From: HXMU1420-13 sp034669965
Lineage (GTDB): Bacteria; Bacteroidota; Rhodothermia; Balneolales; Balneolaceae
Direction: 5' to 3'
NCBI GenBank assembly: GCA_034669965.1
Contig: JAXMOK010000001.1
Location: 186,001 to 250,000 of the forward strand
Length of the DNA: 64,000 nt
The notes under the pieces were generated by a model. The model searched no databases, was not told the DNA's origin, and saw nothing but the letters and a program-made list of their open reading frames with translations. Made by a program: the position numbers and the translations under genes. Numbering within the stretch: position 1 is the first letter of the stretch; every line of letters begins with the position of its first letter. Shown here piece after piece: positions 52,984 through 62,026 of this stretch.

Positions 52984-54417
52984 TTATTCAGATATGGTAC
53001 TTACTGTAATCATATTTGTGTGGCCACGTTTTGCAAGTGGAATTCCCGTTGCTATAACAATGCGTTCACCGGGTTTTACTTGTCCCACATCTTTGAGATA
53101 GTTTTCCATTAATGCTACACTTTTGTCGGTATCAAAAAGCTCGTCGAGCCGAACCGATCGTACACCCCAAACCAAGTTTAACTGGCGTCTGATTTTTTGG
53201 GATTCTGTGAAGGCAAAAATAGGAACTTTCGGGCGGAATTTAGCAATTCGGCGAGCAGTACTTCCACTATGAGTGATGGTGCTAATAACTTTTGCGCCCA
53301 CATTATTGGCCATAAAAATAGTAGAATGTGCAATTGATTCAATAATTTGCTTCTCTTCATCACCGGGCTTTCTGTAGTCAAGACTGTTATACAGAGCCTT
53401 CGATTTTTCCTCTACTTTTCTGCAGATTCTGTCCATTACATTTACTGCTTCCATCGGATATTTACCCGCGGCAGTTTCACCGGAAAGCATCACGGCATCG
53501 GTTCCATCAAGCACGGCATTTGCAACGTCAGAACTTTCGGCCCTGGTCGGACGTGGATTGCCTATCATCGAATCCAACATCTGAGTAGCGGTAATCACAG
53601 GAATACCTTCTTTTCGGCATTTTTGGATAATCATTTTTTGAATAATTGGCACTTCTTCGGTAGCAATTTCGATCCCTAAATCGCCACGGGCAACCATAAT
53701 TGCATCTGCTGCTTCAATAATATCATCGATATTATCAATTGCTTCAGGCTTCTCAATTTTTGCAATTACCTTAGCTTGGCTTCCACCTTCTTCTAAGCGT
53801 TTTTTTAGATCATAAACTTCTGCTGCAGTCCTAACAAAAGAAAGGGCTACATAATCAGCATCTTGTTCGATGGCAAACTGTAAATCTTCGATATCTTTTT
53901 CGGTAAGAGCCGGTATCGATATTTTCACATTTGGCAGATTTACGCCTTTTCTTGATTTCAACAATCCACCTACAACAACCTCGGCTTCTAGGTTACGTCC
54001 ATCTTTGCCGGTAATTCTAAACTCGAGCAATCCATCGTCTAATAAAATGGAATTTCCTATTTCGGCCTCATCAACCAATTGTTTATAATCAATTGGAATT
54101 ACCGTACTTGTCCCTTCTACATCGTCGCCTGTTATGATGATTTCAGCACCATCTTCAAGTATTTGGCCATCATCTTTCATCTGGCCTACTCGTATTTTGG
54201 GGCCTTGCAGATCCATCAAAACCGGAATACTGTAATCATATTCTCGAGCTGCTTTGCGGATAAAACTTATACTTCGTGCGTGAATTTCGTGAGTGCCATG
54301 CGAACAGTTGATGCGAGCCACATTCATTCCATGTAATAATAGATTTACGATGGTTTCTTGCGAATTTGTGGATGGCCCTATGGTACACACTATTTTAGTT
54401 CGTCGAACTGGTGTCAT
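52984..54417 (-). CDS. pyk: pyruvate kinase
   Basis: 477 residues from ATG 54417; a further in-frame start at 54507 would add 30 residues without family support. Opens RRTKIVCTIGPSTNS; barrel elements IAKIEKPEAIDNID (catalytic Lys), MVARGDLGIE and ITATQMLDSMI are all present, with a full C-terminal allosteric domain. GMNVARINCSHG has Cys where most enzymes have Phe (NFSHG). Converts phosphoenolpyruvate and ADP to pyruvate and ATP. Divergent from the GWxTD genes. Confidence 0.97.
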   Translation of the reverse strand: MTPVRRTKIVCTIGPSTNSQETIVNLLLHGMNVARINCSHGTHEIHARSISFIRKAAREYDYSIPVLMDLQGPKIRVGQMKDDGQILEDGAEIIITGDDVEGTSTVIPIDYKQLVDEAEIGNSILLDDGLLEFRITGKDGRNLEAEVVVGGLLKSRKGVNLPNVKISIPALTEKDIEDLQFAIEQDADYVALSFVRTAAEVYDLKKRLEEGGSQAKVIAKIEKPEAIDNIDDIIEAADAIMVARGDLGIEIATEEVPIIQKMIIQKCRKEGIPVITATQMLDSMIGNPRPTRAESSDVANAVLDGTDAVMLSGETAAGKYPMEAVNVMDRICRKVEEKSKALYNSLDYRKPGDEEKQIIESIAHSTIFMANNVGAKVISTITHSGSTARRIAKFRPKVPIFAFTESQKIRRQLNLVWGVRSVRLDELFDTDKSVALMENYLKDVGQVKPGERIVIATGIPLAKRGHTNMITVSTISE

Positions 54418-54496
54418 AAAGACTAATATTTCTTGTGAGTGAATGTTTTGTTTATATAAATACTTAAAATAATTTAAATGCCTAACCTTTATTAAT

Positions 54497-54511
54497 ATGT
54501 TTAGCAAACAT
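54497..54511. promoter_or_regulatory. 15-bp palindrome in the pyk/GWxTD divergent interval
   Basis: ATGTTT-AGC-AAACAT, a perfect inverted repeat with 6-bp arms in the 131-bp interval between pyk and the first GWxTD gene. An 11-base near-perfect inverted pair (AAATACTTAAA at 54458 and TTTAAGTATTT at about 54525) flanks it. Possible operator. Confidence 0.35.
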
Positions 54512-54548
54512 TTTCAGATTCGCATTTAAGTATTTAGCACCTCTATAA

Positions 54549-56000
54549 ATGAACCGTGTATTAACATTAATAATTAACACACCGAGTAGTAAAGGTACGA
54601 TTTTTCTACTTTTGAGCCTATTTCTCATTCAATGTACAAATCGATACGTTGAAGGAATCGACAGAGCCGGTACCTACGAATACAATCCGGGGTTTCCTGA
54701 AGTTACTGGCGTTACTGCAGGAATTGTTGATGAATTTACCGACAGTACCTTTATAGAACTTACTGTTGAGGTAGTTTACAGCAGTTTGATTTTCAAAAAA
54801 ATGGGGATTGCTTACGAAGCTAATATTTTATTAGAGATTTCGGTCTTCGATCAAGCTAGAGAAGACGAAATTGGTTCGAATTACCAATATCCGCTCACGG
54901 CAACTCTTCAAAATCAAAGAATCTCGAATAGCAATCAAACGTTTATCTTTAACAAACGGTACCCAACACCGCCTGGCGACTATATAGTGAGTATTTCGGT
55001 AACTGATTTAAGCACTAGAAAACAAACCATAAGAACTACCGAAGCCTACATCCCTGATCCAAGCGATGACATTTCGCATATCACCAATGTTCAGATATTT
55101 GCTAAAGAATCTTCCGATTCAAAATCATTTGTACCCATTACTTCTTACGATTTATCCCAAACTTCCGACTCCCTTTTATTTCGCTTTCAGGTAACAAACA
55201 ACAGAGCCGGCGAACCGCTATTGCTTAATACTCGTCTGCTTAAATTCCGCTCTGATACCACCGCAGCTCGACCTCTAAGTTATCCAAATTATACTCCTTC
55301 AAGTTTACCTTACATTGGCATCACTTACAGTAAATACGATATTGTTGCAACCTCTACCCGCCTCATTTCTCAAAATGGCAATGTAAGTATAGAATTCTAT
55401 TTCCCGGGATTGGAAAGGGGCAATTACCGTTTCGAAGTATATACCAATGAACAAGAAGGCGAAACCAATCTTTACCGAGCCCGAGAGTTTAGTTTAAAAA
55501 GTAAAAATTATCCCTCACTTCGAACTCCCACAGAATTAGCGGCACCTTTAATTTACCTAATGGAGAAGGGTGAGCATGAAGAACTCATGTCTAGAGCTGA
55601 ACCGAACGAACTCAAAAAAGAAATAGATAGATTTTGGCTGAATAACATCAAAAACCAACGTATAGCTCAAAATGTGATTGAATTGTATTACGAACGGGTT
55701 GAGGAAGCAAATAAACAATTTTCTAATTTTAAAGAAGGTTGGAAAACAGATATGGGAATGATGTACATCCTTTTTGGGCCGCCAAGGTATGTTACAACCT
55801 CGATCAATGAAGTAATGTGGTCATATTCAACTAATATGGCAGACCCAGAGACAAATTTTGTATTTAGAAACCCTAAAGTAAAAAGTAAGTTTTACCCATT
55901 TGATAATTACATTCTTCAAAGAAATCAGCAGTATTTCAGTATTCATTATCAACAAATACAAAACTGGTTATCCGGTTCTATATTAAGAGACAATTTGTAA
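54549..56000 (+). CDS. GWxTD-domain lipoprotein, copy 1
   Basis: 483 residues. Signal with lipobox LIQC (Cys29). The body is beta-rich, with the family motif FKEGWKTDMGMMYILFGPP (GWKTD at 397-401), followed by YPFDNYILQRNQQYFS near the C-terminus. GWxTD proteins (TIGR04514) occur in Balneola, Rhodothermus and related lineages; no function is known to me. The gene is followed after 57 bp by a clear paralogue. Confidence 0.9.
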   Translation: MNRVLTLIINTPSSKGTIFLLLSLFLIQCTNRYVEGIDRAGTYEYNPGFPEVTGVTAGIVDEFTDSTFIELTVEVVYSSLIFKKMGIAYEANILLEISVFDQAREDEIGSNYQYPLTATLQNQRISNSNQTFIFNKRYPTPPGDYIVSISVTDLSTRKQTIRTTEAYIPDPSDDISHITNVQIFAKESSDSKSFVPITSYDLSQTSDSLLFRFQVTNNRAGEPLLLNTRLLKFRSDTTAARPLSYPNYTPSSLPYIGITYSKYDIVATSTRLISQNGNVSIEFYFPGLERGNYRFEVYTNEQEGETNLYRAREFSLKSKNYPSLRTPTELAAPLIYLMEKGEHEELMSRAEPNELKKEIDRFWLNNIKNQRIAQNVIELYYERVEEANKQFSNFKEGWKTDMGMMYILFGPPRYVTTSINEVMWSYSTNMADPETNFVFRNPKVKSKFYPFDNYILQRNQQYFSIHYQQIQNWLSGSILRDNL

Positions 56001-56057
56001 GATTTCTATCTTTGTAATAAAGCGCTCATTTTGTAGTTATTATAAAAAGCTTTGCCT

Positions 56058-57473
56058 ATGCGTACACAATTAATAATTTCACTCCTGCTTGTAGCAACTA
56101 TTAGCATGTTTGCAGGATGTACAACCACACAACAAAATATAGAACGTGGCAGCGGTTATACTTTTAGGGTGGGTTACCCTGAAATTCGTCTTTCTGCGAT
56201 TGGAGTAATAACTGATGATGACCAACCTATCATTAGTACTGCTACCGAACTCATTATTAACTCGTTTATATTCAAAAACATTAATAATGAACGTATTGCC
56301 GAGGTGCTACTCGAAATAAGAGTAATAAATAAAGAAACAGGTGCGCTATACAATTACTCAGAAACCATAAATGTTACCGACAACGAAGAGCTTCGAGCCT
56401 CTGGTTTAGACAGCTTTCAAATACAAAAGAATTTCCAAGTGGATCCGGGTTTTTATGAAGTTTACGCCACGGTAACCGATAATAATTCTCAGAAAGATAT
56501 ATCCATCAAAACAGAAACTTCGATTCCAGATCCGGCGAATCCTTCTGTTAATTTAACCAGCATTCTCCTACTCACAAAAGATGCAGAAAGTGCTGCCGAT
56601 GGGTATTATCCAACAACTACCTACGATGTTCCGGCAAAGATGGATAGCCTTAGATTCGAATTTCAAGCTACAAATAACGATTCGAAAGATCCATTGATGA
56701 TTCGTGCGAAACTCATACGTTTTGCCACAGATACTCTTCCGGCACAGTCTATGAGTTACAATAATTATTCGATTGGTTCACTACGATATAAGGGCATTGA
56801 TTACAGAGATGAAGAAGAAATTGCAACAACTACCAGGCGATTAACGCAACCCGGTAGTGTGTATATCCAGTTTACCTATCCGAATTTAGAACGAGGGAAT
56901 TATCGTTTTGAAGTTGTTACAGAAAATTCAGGTGGCGAAGATATCTACCAAGCACGTGACTTTAGTATCAAAAGTAATAACTACCCCGTACTAAGCAATG
57001 TAAAGGAACTTGCTGCGCCCCTATCTTATCTTATGAACGACAAAGAATATCGCGAATTAATGAGTATTGAGGATGCCAGAAAATTGAAACAGGAAGTTGA
57101 TCGTTTTTGGTTAGAAAATATTGGAAACCCAAATATCGCGAAGCAGGTTATCCAGAAATACTACGATAGAGTAGAACAAGCAAACAAATTGTTTTCTAGT
57201 TATAAAGAAGGTTGGAAAACCGACATGGGAATGATCTATATCTTGTTTGGGCAGCCATGGTATGTTGATGAAAGAGTTCGCCGTATGTCTTGGGGTTACT
57301 CTTACGACGTTAATGATTTTGAATCCAATTTTTTCTTTTTCAAACCAAAACAACGTAGTAAATACTATCCGTTTGATTATTACATCTTAAATCGAACACC
57401 TGATTATTTTAATCTAGAGTATCGGCAAAAGCAATTATGGCTTACCGGTCAAATACTAACCGATAACTTATAA
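56058..57473 (+). CDS. GWxTD-domain lipoprotein, copy 2
   Basis: 471 residues from ATG 56058 (TTG 56052 also in frame). Lipobox FAGC. Same order as copy 1: beta-sandwich-like N-terminal region, LERGNYRFEV, a LAAPLSYLM segment, YKEGWKTDMGMIYILFGQPW (GWKTD 385-389) and YPFDYYILNRTPDYF. The two copies match best over the last 200 residues and diverge in the N-terminal half, indicating an old duplication. Probably cotranscribed. Confidence 0.9.
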   Translation: MRTQLIISLLLVATISMFAGCTTTQQNIERGSGYTFRVGYPEIRLSAIGVITDDDQPIISTATELIINSFIFKNINNERIAEVLLEIRVINKETGALYNYSETINVTDNEELRASGLDSFQIQKNFQVDPGFYEVYATVTDNNSQKDISIKTETSIPDPANPSVNLTSILLLTKDAESAADGYYPTTTYDVPAKMDSLRFEFQATNNDSKDPLMIRAKLIRFATDTLPAQSMSYNNYSIGSLRYKGIDYRDEEEIATTTRRLTQPGSVYIQFTYPNLERGNYRFEVVTENSGGEDIYQARDFSIKSNNYPVLSNVKELAAPLSYLMNDKEYRELMSIEDARKLKQEVDRFWLENIGNPNIAKQVIQKYYDRVEQANKLFSSYKEGWKTDMGMIYILFGQPWYVDERVRRMSWGYSYDVNDFESNFFFFKPKQRSKYYPFDYYILNRTPDYFNLEYRQKQLWLTGQILTDNL

Positions 57474-57509
57474 CAAACTTAGTATCTCCTTTTTTACCAG
57501 TTTCTTTTA

Positions 57510-59153
57510 CTAGAAATTAAATTTAGTTGAACCGGAATTGGGATCCCAAAATGGTCCATTTAAAATATCCTGATCAGTTTTTTGATCGATGCTTTCATTT
57601 CGATGTACCATATTGTGTGGGTAAATTAGCGAACGAAACCAATTACCGGGATTAGGAGATAAAGCGGGTTGCAAATTATCCAATCTATCAGGATATCCGG
57701 TTCTTCTCATCAAATTGTAAGCTTCATATCCATTTCCGAATAAAGCAAAGTAGTATTCTTTAGCAATAACTCTCAACTTATCATCAATACTATTCGCATT
57801 ATCGAATCTAGAAAGCACCACATTCTTATACTCGCTAAGTTTTGATGCTGTAATTTCGAAATCAGAACCTTCTGCTAATATCTCACCAAAAGATTGGATC
57901 TTCTCAAATGAATGGTGTATTGCTACCTCTAAAGCAGACCTAGCAGCTGAAACATCATTATTTAATAATAATTCGGCTTCAGCAATCATAAAGTGTGTGA
58001 ACGATGATAACAGTATGGGCTCTATGCCTTCTCCATTTAGTCCGTCTCCATTGTCCAGTCTACCCCCTTCTCCTTCATCAAATAAACCTCCTATGGGATA
58101 AACTCCATATGTAGTAATAGGTAAATGGTGTAAAACTGGAACTGATAAATGATTGTCACCAAAATAACCGTTAGGTAGGATACAAAATGGATCATCTTCA
58201 TCGAAATGAGCCGGCGCAGTATAATCTCTACATGGCCATTCATTAACATCTAAAGAGGAATCTATTAATGCCTCTCTGAAAAAGTAATAATTCATTCTTG
58301 GATCAAATGAGTCCTTATCTGCTAACATCATATACATATAGCTATTAGACATTGATGTAAATGCAGGTTCATTGTCTCTGTAGTTAAACTCATACAAAGG
58401 ATGACGAGAATTGGGGTAAGCAGAATGTGAACTATATTGGAATTGAAAATCGTAATTAATTTCAGTTATTAAATTCTCACCCTGAATTAATGCATTAATT
58501 TCATTCTTATTACTCATGTTTAAATGAGCTTTAAACTTTATAGTATTTGCAGTTCTAATCCACGACTTAATTATGTCTTGTTGAGATCCTGTATAAAATA
58601 AGTCTAATTGTGGAAACCCTTTCTTATCCTCATTTTGAAGATCTTGTTTAGCCTGATTTAGTAAATCCAATGCCTTCTGATATACTATTACATCATCATC
58701 TAAATCAGGGCTAAAATTTGTCGGGTCTATAGCTTCTTCATAGGGGATGTCACCAAATATATCTACCAATAATATCATGGTGTAAGCCTTTAATATTTTC
58801 GCTATACCTAAATGAATATACAAATCCTTTTCAATTGAAATTTTCTCCAACTTCTCGAAGTCTATAAAAATGTCACTATAAGCGTCACTGTAAATTCTAT
58901 TCAATGATGTGGATGAAACAGCGTTAGAATAGTTGTCACCATTCATAAAATTCATTCTACTTAATTCACTACTAACTTGTGAGGTATTTGAGAAAAGTGT
59001 TTTTACTTCTAATTGAATTGAGTTTAAAAGAAAGGATGGATCTATTTCAATTACACCCAGCTCATTGTGATTTTCACTTGTACTTATGAGGTCACATTGC
59101 AGATTAAAAAGAAAACAAAATAGTATTAGATATTTGAGATTATTGGTACCCAT
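57510..59153 (-). CDS. SusD/RagB-family lipoprotein, orphan copy
   Basis: 547 residues. Lipobox LQC after a short signal. SusD hallmarks: ILKAYTMILLVDIFGDIPYEEAI, TANTIKFKAHLNMSN and EYYFALFGNGYEAYNLMRRTGYPDR. It closely resembles the SusD at 60336-62000, especially over the last 60 residues (NLQPALSPNPGNWFRSL and the GPFWDPNSGSTKFNF end), so it arose by duplication. It lies downstream of the terminator of the main SusCD operon and has no SusC partner on either side, and its codons are visibly more AT-rich than the other copy's. Confidence 0.9.
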   Translation of the reverse strand: MGTNNLKYLILFCFLFNLQCDLISTSENHNELGVIEIDPSFLLNSIQLEVKTLFSNTSQVSSELSRMNFMNGDNYSNAVSSTSLNRIYSDAYSDIFIDFEKLEKISIEKDLYIHLGIAKILKAYTMILLVDIFGDIPYEEAIDPTNFSPDLDDDVIVYQKALDLLNQAKQDLQNEDKKGFPQLDLFYTGSQQDIIKSWIRTANTIKFKAHLNMSNKNEINALIQGENLITEINYDFQFQYSSHSAYPNSRHPLYEFNYRDNEPAFTSMSNSYMYMMLADKDSFDPRMNYYFFREALIDSSLDVNEWPCRDYTAPAHFDEDDPFCILPNGYFGDNHLSVPVLHHLPITTYGVYPIGGLFDEGEGGRLDNGDGLNGEGIEPILLSSFTHFMIAEAELLLNNDVSAARSALEVAIHHSFEKIQSFGEILAEGSDFEITASKLSEYKNVVLSRFDNANSIDDKLRVIAKEYYFALFGNGYEAYNLMRRTGYPDRLDNLQPALSPNPGNWFRSLIYPHNMVHRNESIDQKTDQDILNGPFWDPNSGSTKFNF

Positions 59154-59256
59154 AATTTTAGTGTATTTAATTTGAAGCCCTACTATATCTTTTAAACCCA
59201 GGTATTTGTTTTTTATTGCCTAGTATCTATTAATTTGACTGGTAATTTAAGTGCAT

Positions 59257-59290
59257 AAAAAAAGCCTGTACACAATGTGTACAGGCTTTT
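59257..59290 (-). terminator. intrinsic terminator of the SusCD operon
   Basis: AAAAGCCTGTACAC-AAT-GTGTACAGGCTTTT: 14-bp perfect stem with flanking A/T runs on both sides. It is 22 bases beyond the stop of the last gene of the SusC-SusD-lipoprotein operon. Confidence 0.93.
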
Positions 59291-59311
59291 AAAAAGTTTA
59301 CTAAGTACGTA

Positions 59312-60319
59312 TTAGTTCTTAGTAGCAGTGAACTGAACTTCTGCAGGTGCTCCACCACAATCGCTATTTGCGTTGTCAATAATAGTAAATGTAAATTGAC
59401 TATCATCATCAACATCAAAAGATGATTTTGCTGGATCTGGCACATTATCAAAAACAAGACCAATACCACAACCTACTGACGGGTTAACAACGCCTGGGAA
59501 AGATACCCAGTTGTCAGCCGCTGTAAAAGTTTGGAAGTCTTGAAACCTGAAGAATGTGAATGGCATATCGAAGTTGAATCCACCAAACTGTGGTAGATAA
59601 GCTACGCTATTGATAATACGACCATTTAACGTATTCGATGCATCAACTTGCATTTCGCCAGTAAATGTAGCACCAAATAATGGGTTAAAAGTAGCACCAT
59701 TATTTAATTGAGTGAATGTATACTCACCAACAAAGATATTCTCAGGAATACTTTGTACTACACCTGCTCTTGCGAAGTATGGAGACTGATAGAATCCACC
59801 TGTAACAGCTGGACTAGCTTCAGTATTAGTGTATGTAGTTCCATCTTTGGTAACTACAACCCAACGTATTTCAAAATTATCACCTAAAGCCAAATCATCA
59901 ACTGATATGCTTAGGTGAGAAAGAATAGCGTTAAGTGATACACTAAATTGCCCACCCGGAAGACCAGAGGCCTGAGTAGTGAACTGATCTGAAGTGTACG
60001 ATTTTATAGGACTAGGTTGCTCACCTACTCCCGGATTTGATCGATCAGCTGGTTTAAATGCAACGTAGAAATCTACGCGATCTACATCATTACCATTGTT
60101 CACATCCTGAAGTTCTCCAGTGAATGTGTAAGCCGCAGCTGCTAAGTCAGCAACGTCAAACCCTGAAGACTCAACAGAAAGCACTCTTAAGAATGCTCCT
60201 GTATTTGCCAATGTTTCTTCCAATGGAATTGGAAGCTCAGGATCACCAACAAGAGCATCACATTGTATCAATGTGGTAACTACCAACATTGATGCGATTA
60301 TATACTTTAATTTTCTCAT
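59312..60319 (-). CDS. SusE-like surface lipoprotein of the SusCD operon
   Basis: 335 residues from ATG 60319; the frame is open further upstream, into the SusD gene. Lipobox LIQC (Cys20). Beta-rich, with a probable N-terminal immunoglobulin-like domain (FLRVLSVESSGFDVADLAAAAYTFTGELQDVNNG) and a C-terminal region with two cysteines (VGCGIGL and SDCGGAP) that may form a disulfide. Genes in this position usually encode surface ligand-binding lipoproteins. Starts 16 bases after the SusD stop. Confidence 0.82.
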   Translation of the reverse strand: MRKLKYIIASMLVVTTLIQCDALVGDPELPIPLEETLANTGAFLRVLSVESSGFDVADLAAAAYTFTGELQDVNNGNDVDRVDFYVAFKPADRSNPGVGEQPSPIKSYTSDQFTTQASGLPGGQFSVSLNAILSHLSISVDDLALGDNFEIRWVVVTKDGTTYTNTEASPAVTGGFYQSPYFARAGVVQSIPENIFVGEYTFTQLNNGATFNPLFGATFTGEMQVDASNTLNGRIINSVAYLPQFGGFNFDMPFTFFRFQDFQTFTAADNWVSFPGVVNPSVGCGIGLVFDNVPDPAKSSFDVDDDSQFTFTIIDNANSDCGGAPAEVQFTATKN

Positions 60320-60335
60320 TTCGATTATCCTGATT

Positions 60336-62000
60336 TTAGAAATTAAACTTTGTACTTCCTTTGTCAGGATCCCAGAAAGGACCTTGTAGGATGTCACTGT
60401 TAGATTTTTGCTCAACATTGCTATTTCTTTCAGTCATGTTAGCTGGATAAAGAACTGATCGATACCAGTTGCCTGGGTTTGGTGAACGTGCAGGCTGAAG
60501 GTTGTCAGCTCTGTCAGGGTATCCGGTTCTACGCATTGCGTTGTAAGCTTCATAACCGTTAGGGAATACAGCGAAGTAATACTCACGGATAATTTGACGG
60601 AGTTTGTTGCTATCATTTGCAGCATCCCATCGTGTAGTTACTTCTGCAATGTAATCAGTCACATCATCAGCTGTAATTGCGAATGGAGTTGCTTCAGCTA
60701 AATCTTCACCAAATTCAGCAACTTTATCGAAAGAACCTTCCATTGCAAGATCTAATGCAGCTTTTGCAGCAACAGCATCGTTGTTCATGGTCAACTCTAC
60801 TTCAGCAATCATAAACTGAGTATAGAAAGAAAGCATGATTGGCTCGAAACCTGCTCCACCTAGTCCGTCACCACGGTCAGCACTTCCGCCGGTAGAACCG
60901 TCGAATAAACCACCCACTGGATAAACGCCCCAAGTTGTTCTTAATTCTCCATCTGGTGGAATACCGTCGTCAATCAAGTGATCACGACCCCACCATCCAT
61001 CACCTAACAGACAGTATGGATCGTCTGCATCAAAATGTGGAGGAGCAAATGAAGTAATACAAGTATTTTCATTTACATCTTCTGTATCAGAAGTTGTCTG
61101 ACGGTAGAAGTAATAACGCATACGTGGATCCATGTCATCTTTGTCGGTTAGTAACATGTTCATGAAACTAACTGCCATATAAGCACCTGCACCAGTATTA
61201 TCTACATAATTACTTGCATAATTAGGATGGCGTGAATCAGGGTCAACTTCATTTAATGTATATTTGAAGTCGAAATCTTGATCTTCATCAATGATTAATG
61301 AGTTGTCTGCGTCTGCCACTAGTGCAGTTGCACCAGCACTATTACCTGTATTTAAGTATGCTTTTAACTTGAAGGTATTAGCGGCTCTTTTCCAGTAAGC
61401 TAACTGATTAGCAGTGCTTTCGTCACCGTAATAGAAGTCATTATCTGGAATTGGAGCGCCATCAGCTATACCTGCATCGATATCTGCAATACCAGCATCC
61501 AAAAGTGCAATAGCTTCCGCATAGATTGACTCACCACTATCCAAAGAAGGATTGAAGTTCGTTGCATCTAATGCTTCTGAGTATGGCATATCACCAAACA
61601 TATCAACTAATACCAGCAAAGAATAACCCTTTAAGATTTTCGCCATACCTGCATGAATTGTAAATCCACGCTCTTCTGCGATAGGTAAAAGGTTGTCAGT
61701 ATCTTTGAACTGATCGTTATATGCATTTCCGTAAATACCGTTAAATGAGTTAGGTGAGAACGCATTTGCATACGTGTCACCGAACATATAGGTCATACGG
61801 GTCATTTCTCCACCAATTGAAGCTGCACCGCGATAAATGCCTCTAGCTTCTAATTGAATTTGGTTTAACAAGAAATCCGGATCTACCGCCGATGGAGGTA
61901 GAGAATTCGGACTTTCTAACTTATCGTCACCGATAATCTCGCATTGTACTGTAAACAGTAGCAATGATGCGAGTACGAATAAACTATTTCTAAATTTCAT
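60336..62000 (-). CDS. SusD/RagB-family lipoprotein
   Basis: 554 residues from ATG 62000 (TTG 62018 in frame). Lipobox TVQC (Cys20). SusD features: ILKGYSLLVLVDMFGDMPYSEAL, AANTFKLKAYLNTGN and EYYFAVFPNGYEAYNAMRRTGYPDR. It forms the lid of the SusC barrel and captures glycan or peptide substrates at the surface. It follows the SusC stop by 26 bases. Confidence 0.95.
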   Translation of the reverse strand: MKFRNSLFVLASLLLFTVQCEIIGDDKLESPNSLPPSAVDPDFLLNQIQLEARGIYRGAASIGGEMTRMTYMFGDTYANAFSPNSFNGIYGNAYNDQFKDTDNLLPIAEERGFTIHAGMAKILKGYSLLVLVDMFGDMPYSEALDATNFNPSLDSGESIYAEAIALLDAGIADIDAGIADGAPIPDNDFYYGDESTANQLAYWKRAANTFKLKAYLNTGNSAGATALVADADNSLIIDEDQDFDFKYTLNEVDPDSRHPNYASNYVDNTGAGAYMAVSFMNMLLTDKDDMDPRMRYYFYRQTTSDTEDVNENTCITSFAPPHFDADDPYCLLGDGWWGRDHLIDDGIPPDGELRTTWGVYPVGGLFDGSTGGSADRGDGLGGAGFEPIMLSFYTQFMIAEVELTMNNDAVAAKAALDLAMEGSFDKVAEFGEDLAEATPFAITADDVTDYIAEVTTRWDAANDSNKLRQIIREYYFAVFPNGYEAYNAMRRTGYPDRADNLQPARSPNPGNWYRSVLYPANMTERNSNVEQKSNSDILQGPFWDPDKGSTKFNF

Positions 62001-62026
62001 ATCAATAATATTTTTCAATGTCTGGA

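Noticed and set aside
54418..54507. 30-residue N-terminal extension of pyruvate kinase
   Set aside because: Pyruvate kinases begin close to the RRTKIVCTIGP strand; the extension occupies the promoter interval.
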